Positions 6,387-9,896 of a DNA stretch of 9,896 nucleotides are shown here, one piece after another. The notes beneath the pieces are model-generated. The model ran no database searches and was not told the DNA's origin. It worked only from the letters and a program-made list of their open reading frames with translations. Origin of the DNA: an uncultured Lachnospiraceae bacterium (GTDB lineage Bacteria > Bacillota > Clostridia > Lachnospirales > Lachnospiraceae); the NCBI GenBank assembly GCA_905236275.1, contig CAJOPI010000128.1, positions 1 to 9,896 on the forward strand, in the 5' to 3' direction. The translations under genes and the position numbers were made by a program. Position 1 is the stretch's first letter, and each line of letters begins with the position of its first letter.

Positions 6387-7175
6387 ATGGCTTTTGATTT
6401 TTATGATGAGGGCCTGAGCCAGTTTGACGATATAGAGCAGCGTTCGAAGAGAATGGGGCTGACACTGGCAAAGGTCACGAATATAAAAGACCCTGAAAAC
6501 AGGAACAGGGTTCTTTGCAAGCCAATAACAGGTGAAAAGGAAAAAAGTATCCTTGAAACCGAATGGGCTGACGTGATACAGCCCATATCAGGAAAAAATG
6601 CGGGAACCTTTCTGCTTCCGTCAGTTGATGATATCGTGCTGATAGCCTATCTTGACGGAGACCCCCACTGTCCTTATGTGATAGGCGGCGTATGGGACAA
6701 GAAAAGTACAGCCCCCTATACCATGAAGGACGGGAAAAACTATGATTACAGCTTTAAGACTCCGACCGGCTCGGAAATACATTTCAAGGATGAAAAGAAC
6801 AAGCAGCAGATAAGCCTGTCAACGCCGAAGGGTACGAGTCTTACCCTGGATGATGAAAAAGAGACCGTAAGCATAACGGATAAGAATAAAAAAAACACCC
6901 TGACGATAAAGATAAAGGATGGCAATATAGAGATAAAAGCAGAAAAGAAGCTCACTATCTCGGCGGGTGATACCACACTTGCCTTAGAGTCGGGCGGTGC
7001 GGCAACCTTGAAGGGCAAGGGAACGGTGACCTTAGACGGAAGCTCCATAAAGGGAAAGGCAAAAAGCAGGCTGGAGCTTAAAGGCGCGAGCGCAAATCTC
7101 GAAGCGACCGGAAAGCTCACACTTAAAGGCGCAACTGCCGACCTTAAAGGTCCTGCCGGTGTTAATATCAATTAA
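6387..7175 (+). CDS. gp5 / gpV-like central spike protein (OB-fold and beta-helix, C-terminal half of VgrG)
   Basis: A 262-residue protein. Residues about 22-105 are an OB-fold of the phage baseplate V / gp5 family: GLTLAKVTNIKDPENRNRV, then LLPSVDDIVLIAYLDGDP and PYVIGGVWDKK, matching the family's P.v.D.VLvaf..GD...P.ViG pattern. From about residue 125 the chain becomes short alternating strands (TLTIKIKDGNIEIKAEKKLT, later LELKGASANLEATGKLTLKG), the repetitive pattern of a triple-stranded beta-helix needle, ending in GPAGVNIN. No lysozyme domain is present, unlike T4 gp5. A PAAR protein would normally cap such a needle, but none is encoded between this gene and the gp25-like gene. The start follows AGGGGATAGGAA with good spacing. 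Confidence 0.88.
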   Translation: MAFDFYDEGLSQFDDIEQRSKRMGLTLAKVTNIKDPENRNRVLCKPITGEKEKSILETEWADVIQPISGKNAGTFLLPSVDDIVLIAYLDGDPHCPYVIGGVWDKKSTAPYTMKDGKNYDYSFKTPTGSEIHFKDEKNKQQISLSTPKGTSLTLDDEKETVSITDKNKKNTLTIKIKDGNIEIKAEKKLTISAGDTTLALESGGAATLKGKGTVTLDGSSIKGKAKSRLELKGASANLEATGKLTLKGATADLKGPAGVNIN

Positions 7176-7196
7176 AAGTATTCTCAGAGGTGATAT

Positions 7197-7607
7197 ATGC
7201 CAAATGCAAAGGATTTCCTGGGCAGCGGTTGGAAATTTCCGATACAGCTTGACCCGAGGACGGGAAAGATAGCTGTTTCAAGCCTTGAAGAAAATATTGA
7301 GGAGTCCATAGGGATAATCCTTTCGACCTATCGGGGAGAAAGGGTCATGAGACCTGAGTTTGGAAGCAATGTGGCGGATTATATATTTTCACCCGTAAAT
7401 TATACGGAGAAGGAAAGCATTGCTTATGAGTTAAACCAACAGCTCCTTATAGATGAACCGAGAATAAGGGACATAGAGGTGGAATGTTCTGACAGCGGAA
7501 TAGACGGCAGGCTCGACATCAGCGTGAGCTATACCATCAGAAGCACCAATAACCGCTACAACAAGGTTTATCCTTTTTATAAAGAGAATAAGGAAATGGG
7601 TTATTGA
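7197..7607 (+). CDS. gp25-like baseplate wedge / sheath initiator (GPW_gp25 family)
   Basis: A 136-residue protein with the family core at residues about 36-65: EESIGIILSTYRGERVM and RPEFGSNVADYIF. It then shows a helix with YELNQQLLIDEPRIRDIEVE and a C-terminal strand with LDISVSYTIRSTNNRYN. Members (T4 gp25, P2 gpW, Afp9, TssE) sit in the baseplate wedge and carry a sheath-like fold that starts sheath polymerisation. The length is normal for the family. AGAGGTGAT (7186-7194) is the ribosome binding site, and 21 bases separate the gene from the spike gene. The order spike, gp25, gpJ is standard for contractile tails except for the missing PAAR gene. Confidence 0.93.
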   Translation: MPNAKDFLGSGWKFPIQLDPRTGKIAVSSLEENIEESIGIILSTYRGERVMRPEFGSNVADYIFSPVNYTEKESIAYELNQQLLIDEPRIRDIEVECSDSGIDGRLDISVSYTIRSTNNRYNKVYPFYKENKEMGY

Positions 7608-7621
7608 TACGAGGACAGTAG

Positions 7622-9896
7622 ATGAATTATTTTTCTTTGGATAAAAGAAATAAAGACGAGATATTAAAAACGGTGGAGGAGCTTGCGAAGTCCTACGTTC
7701 CTGACTGGCGTTATGAGCGGGGGGATAGGAAGGATCCCGGTGCGGCACTGGTGGAAATCTTCTCAGAGATGTATGAGGGGATATTGGACCGGCTGAACGA
7801 GGCTCCGGAGCGTTTTTATTATGAATACCTGAATATCCTCGGAGTGGAAGATGCTAAGCCTGTGGCTGCCGAAGGTCTGGTACGCTTCAGTGTGTCAGAA
7901 GCCGTAAGCGATACGGTGAGGGTACCGGAAAGGACGCTTTTATATATTCCCGAGGAGGAAGAGAATATTGTTTATGAGACCAGTCAGCCGATTGATGCTT
8001 ATTACAATAGGATAAAGGATGCATATTACTTAAATTCGGCCGAGAACCGTATAGAGAGGCTGGATTTTAGCGAGACGGAAAATTTCTTTGCAAAGGGAAA
8101 CCACGAAAATCTGCAGAAGCACTGCTTTTCCATAACCCAGAATGAAGTATTCCGGCTTAAGGGTAAGACGGAACTAACGTTTTCGGTCAGGGCGGAAACT
8201 GATTTCATAAGAAACGAGGTACTGAATTACTTAGCGGATAAGGAGCATGCACGCTGGTATTTCCTTACGGAAAACGGCGAAAAGGATATAGAGGAGTTAA
8301 GCATCGGGACGGGGGTCTTGAGACTGAAAAAGGATTCGCCTGATGAGATAGTTCCTGACGAGGACGGGAATTACAGGATATCCTGTGAGCTGAAGGGAAA
8401 AATGGAGGATTTTCATCTTGAAGGTCTGACGATAGGTGGAAATTCAGTGGACGGTATTTATGCCGATGAGTTGTACAACGGCGAATTGCCCATAACGAGG
8501 GGTAAGGGAGGTTACTGCTTTGGGCGGATGCCTGCACCTTACGGGGAATTTTATATAAAGAGTGATACGGCATTTAACAAAAAAGGAGCCGAGGTCAATC
8601 TCGTATTTGATCTGGATATTGTAACCTATACGACCTTTGACGATTCAGTTCCGCAGTATAACTATGGTGAGAACATAATCGACAAAAACGCCGCGGTTGT
8701 ACAGAATGCGGAGGATGTTTACATAAATGAGGTCGTATGGGAGTATTTTAACGGAACAGGCTGGAATTATATTGAGCCAAAGGGAACGACGAATCCTTTT
8801 TCGGGAAAGAACGACGGTGTGCTGTCAGTAAGGTTCACCATTCCCGAAGACATAGAGGAGACGGAAGTAAATTCAAGAGGGGGCTTTTATTTAAGGGCGA
8901 GGATCGTAAGCCTTGAAAACGGCTATAGTGTAAGACCGCGCTGGCTTCTTCCCTTTGTCAGGAATATAAACATTAACTGGAGCTATGGGGAAGACAGGAT
9001 TCCTGAATGCTTCGAAATGCAGAATAATGCGAAAAAGGAGGTCGTAGAGGGCTGGGATGGCATAGCCTCGGTGAGACTTGACATTTATTCGAATTATGAA
9101 GCGGTATGCCCTACGGTTTATCTCTGCTTTGAGCGACCGCTTAAGGGTCTTCCTTTTTCGATGATGTTTGAACTTGAAAACAATACCGTATTGCAGGAAC
9201 AGGTGAGATACGAGCTCTGGACGGGAAAACGCTTCGAAATGGTTCATGTCGTGGATGAAACGGAAAACCTCACGCATTCGGGACCTGTATATTTTTACTT
9301 TAACGTTCCTGCCGAGGAGACAGAGTTCTTCGGGGTAAAGGGTTACTGGATCAGGCTTTCGGCAGGTCAGAAGCCGCTTAAGTCAGACAGACTCTGTCCC
9401 AGGATAGAGAGGATAAGCTTTAATGTCAGTAAGGCGATCCAGCTAAGACATGCCGAGGAGGAGAGTTTTTCGAATGACAGCTATGAGAAGAATAAAAAAT
9501 TCACACTTCTGAACAAACCGGTACTCGATGCAGATGTCTGGGTGAATGAAACGGATGGGATAAAGGCTGAAAGCATAAGCAGGATGAAGAGGGAGCATCC
9601 CAACATGATCCGAGAGGAAGAGACGGAAGACGGTGAGATAAATTACTGGATAAAATGGCACCGCGTAACTGAGAGCGAGGTCATTGGAGAAAACGACAGG
9701 ATCTACAGGCTCGACCCCTACAGCGGAGAGATAAGCTTCGGTGACGGGAAATATGGAATGATCCTTCCCGAGGGCTTTGAAATTGTAAGGGTGAATTACA
9801 GTTATGGCGGAGGCAGCGGAGGGAATGCCGCAAGGAACAGCCTGAAGCAGTTCCTGATACCTGTTCCGAGAATTGAAGCGGTTACCAATATAACCG
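7622..9896 (+). CDS. gpJ / Afp11-like baseplate wedge protein, partial (C-terminus beyond window)
   Basis: I see an open frame of 758 codons from the ATG at 7622 to the window edge without a stop, so the gene is truncated only by the window. GAGGA at 7611-7615 precedes the start. The N-terminus has YVPDWRYERGDRKDPGAALV followed by EIFSEMYEGILDRLNEAPER and YLNILGV, the hallmark of the large baseplate assembly proteins of eCIS and related phages (Afp11 type, T4 gp6-related). Near the end come RIYRLDPYSGEISFGDGKYG, then VNYSYGGGSGGNAARN and VPRIEAVTNIT, the start of the conserved baseplate J domain. The protein dimerises in the wedge and forms the iris that opens on triggering. The several hundred residues in between look strand-rich and are less conserved. 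A second wedge protein (gpI/Afp12 type) is expected next. Confidence 0.92.
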   Translation, partial: MNYFSLDKRNKDEILKTVEELAKSYVPDWRYERGDRKDPGAALVEIFSEMYEGILDRLNEAPERFYYEYLNILGVEDAKPVAAEGLVRFSVSEAVSDTVRVPERTLLYIPEEEENIVYETSQPIDAYYNRIKDAYYLNSAENRIERLDFSETENFFAKGNHENLQKHCFSITQNEVFRLKGKTELTFSVRAETDFIRNEVLNYLADKEHARWYFLTENGEKDIEELSIGTGVLRLKKDSPDEIVPDEDGNYRISCELKGKMEDFHLEGLTIGGNSVDGIYADELYNGELPITRGKGGYCFGRMPAPYGEFYIKSDTAFNKKGAEVNLVFDLDIVTYTTFDDSVPQYNYGENIIDKNAAVVQNAEDVYINEVVWEYFNGTGWNYIEPKGTTNPFSGKNDGVLSVRFTIPEDIEETEVNSRGGFYLRARIVSLENGYSVRPRWLLPFVRNININWSYGEDRIPECFEMQNNAKKEVVEGWDGIASVRLDIYSNYEAVCPTVYLCFERPLKGLPFSMMFELENNTVLQEQVRYELWTGKRFEMVHVVDETENLTHSGPVYFYFNVPAEETEFFGVKGYWIRLSAGQKPLKSDRLCPRIERISFNVSKAIQLRHAEEESFSNDSYEKNKKFTLLNKPVLDADVWVNETDGIKAESISRMKREHPNMIREEETEDGEINYWIKWHRVTESEVIGENDRIYRLDPYSGEISFGDGKYGMILPEGFEIVRVNYSYGGGSGGNAARNSLKQFLIPVPRIEAVTNIT

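Noticed and set aside
7431..9661. Reverse-strand open frames opposite the gp25-like and gpJ-like genes
   Set aside because: They are shadows of strongly supported baseplate genes on the + strand.
1..9896. CRISPR array, tRNA, rRNA, insertion sequence or integrase
   Set aside because: No spaced repeats, tRNA-like cloverleaf, terminal inverted repeats or transposase/integrase motifs were seen; the window is filled by structural genes.

Overview
The window is one strand-coherent, tightly packed operon encoding the tube, hub, spike and wedge proteins of a phage-tail-like contractile injection system (eCIS; Afp/PVC/MAC type). Every gene reads on the + strand, gaps are 0-30 bp, and two junctions overlap (TGATG and ATGA). 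Moderate GC, purine-rich coding strand, frequent AGG/AGA arginine codons and strong GGAGG-type ribosome binding sites suggest a Gram-positive Clostridia-type bacterium, possibly Lachnospiraceae. That assignment is an inference from style, not from a marker gene.

Layout: (1) 1-95, leader or the end of an upstream gene. (2) 96-640, a P2 gpE-like tail assembly chaperone whose reading frame ends at 464, followed in the -1 frame by a small DUF6760-like domain. A canonical T TTT TTA heptamer lies exactly where the frames would be joined. (3) 671-1201 and 1201-1638, two tail-tube (T4 gp19-like) paralogues. (4) 1635-4517, a very large, highly charged protein with internal repeats and no confident family. 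(5) 4523-5251, a LysM baseplate hub protein (Afp7/gp53-like). (6) 5262-6383 and 6387-7175, a VgrG-type spike split into a gp27/gpD-like hub and a gp5/gpV-like OB-fold plus beta-helix spike. (7) 7197-7607, a gp25-like wedge/sheath initiator. (8) 7622 to the window end, the first 758 codons of a large gpJ/Afp11-like wedge protein that runs off the window.

How they would work together: the gpD and gpV proteins form the central spike under the tube. The LysM protein links hub to tube. The gp25 and gpJ proteins build the wedge ring that triggers sheath contraction. The two gp19 proteins form the tube or its adaptor layer. The sheath, AAA+ ATPase, terminator and PAAR tip are not in the window and would be expected in the flanks. 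I see no holin, lysin, capsid, portal or terminase gene, so the visible part fits an eCIS better than a complete prophage, although the window is too short to exclude a prophage.

The two most interesting points are the probable programmed -1 frameshift in the chaperone gene, which parallels phage lambda G/GT and P2 E/E', and the 960-residue repeat protein between tube and hub genes, a candidate ruler, scaffold or internal cargo.
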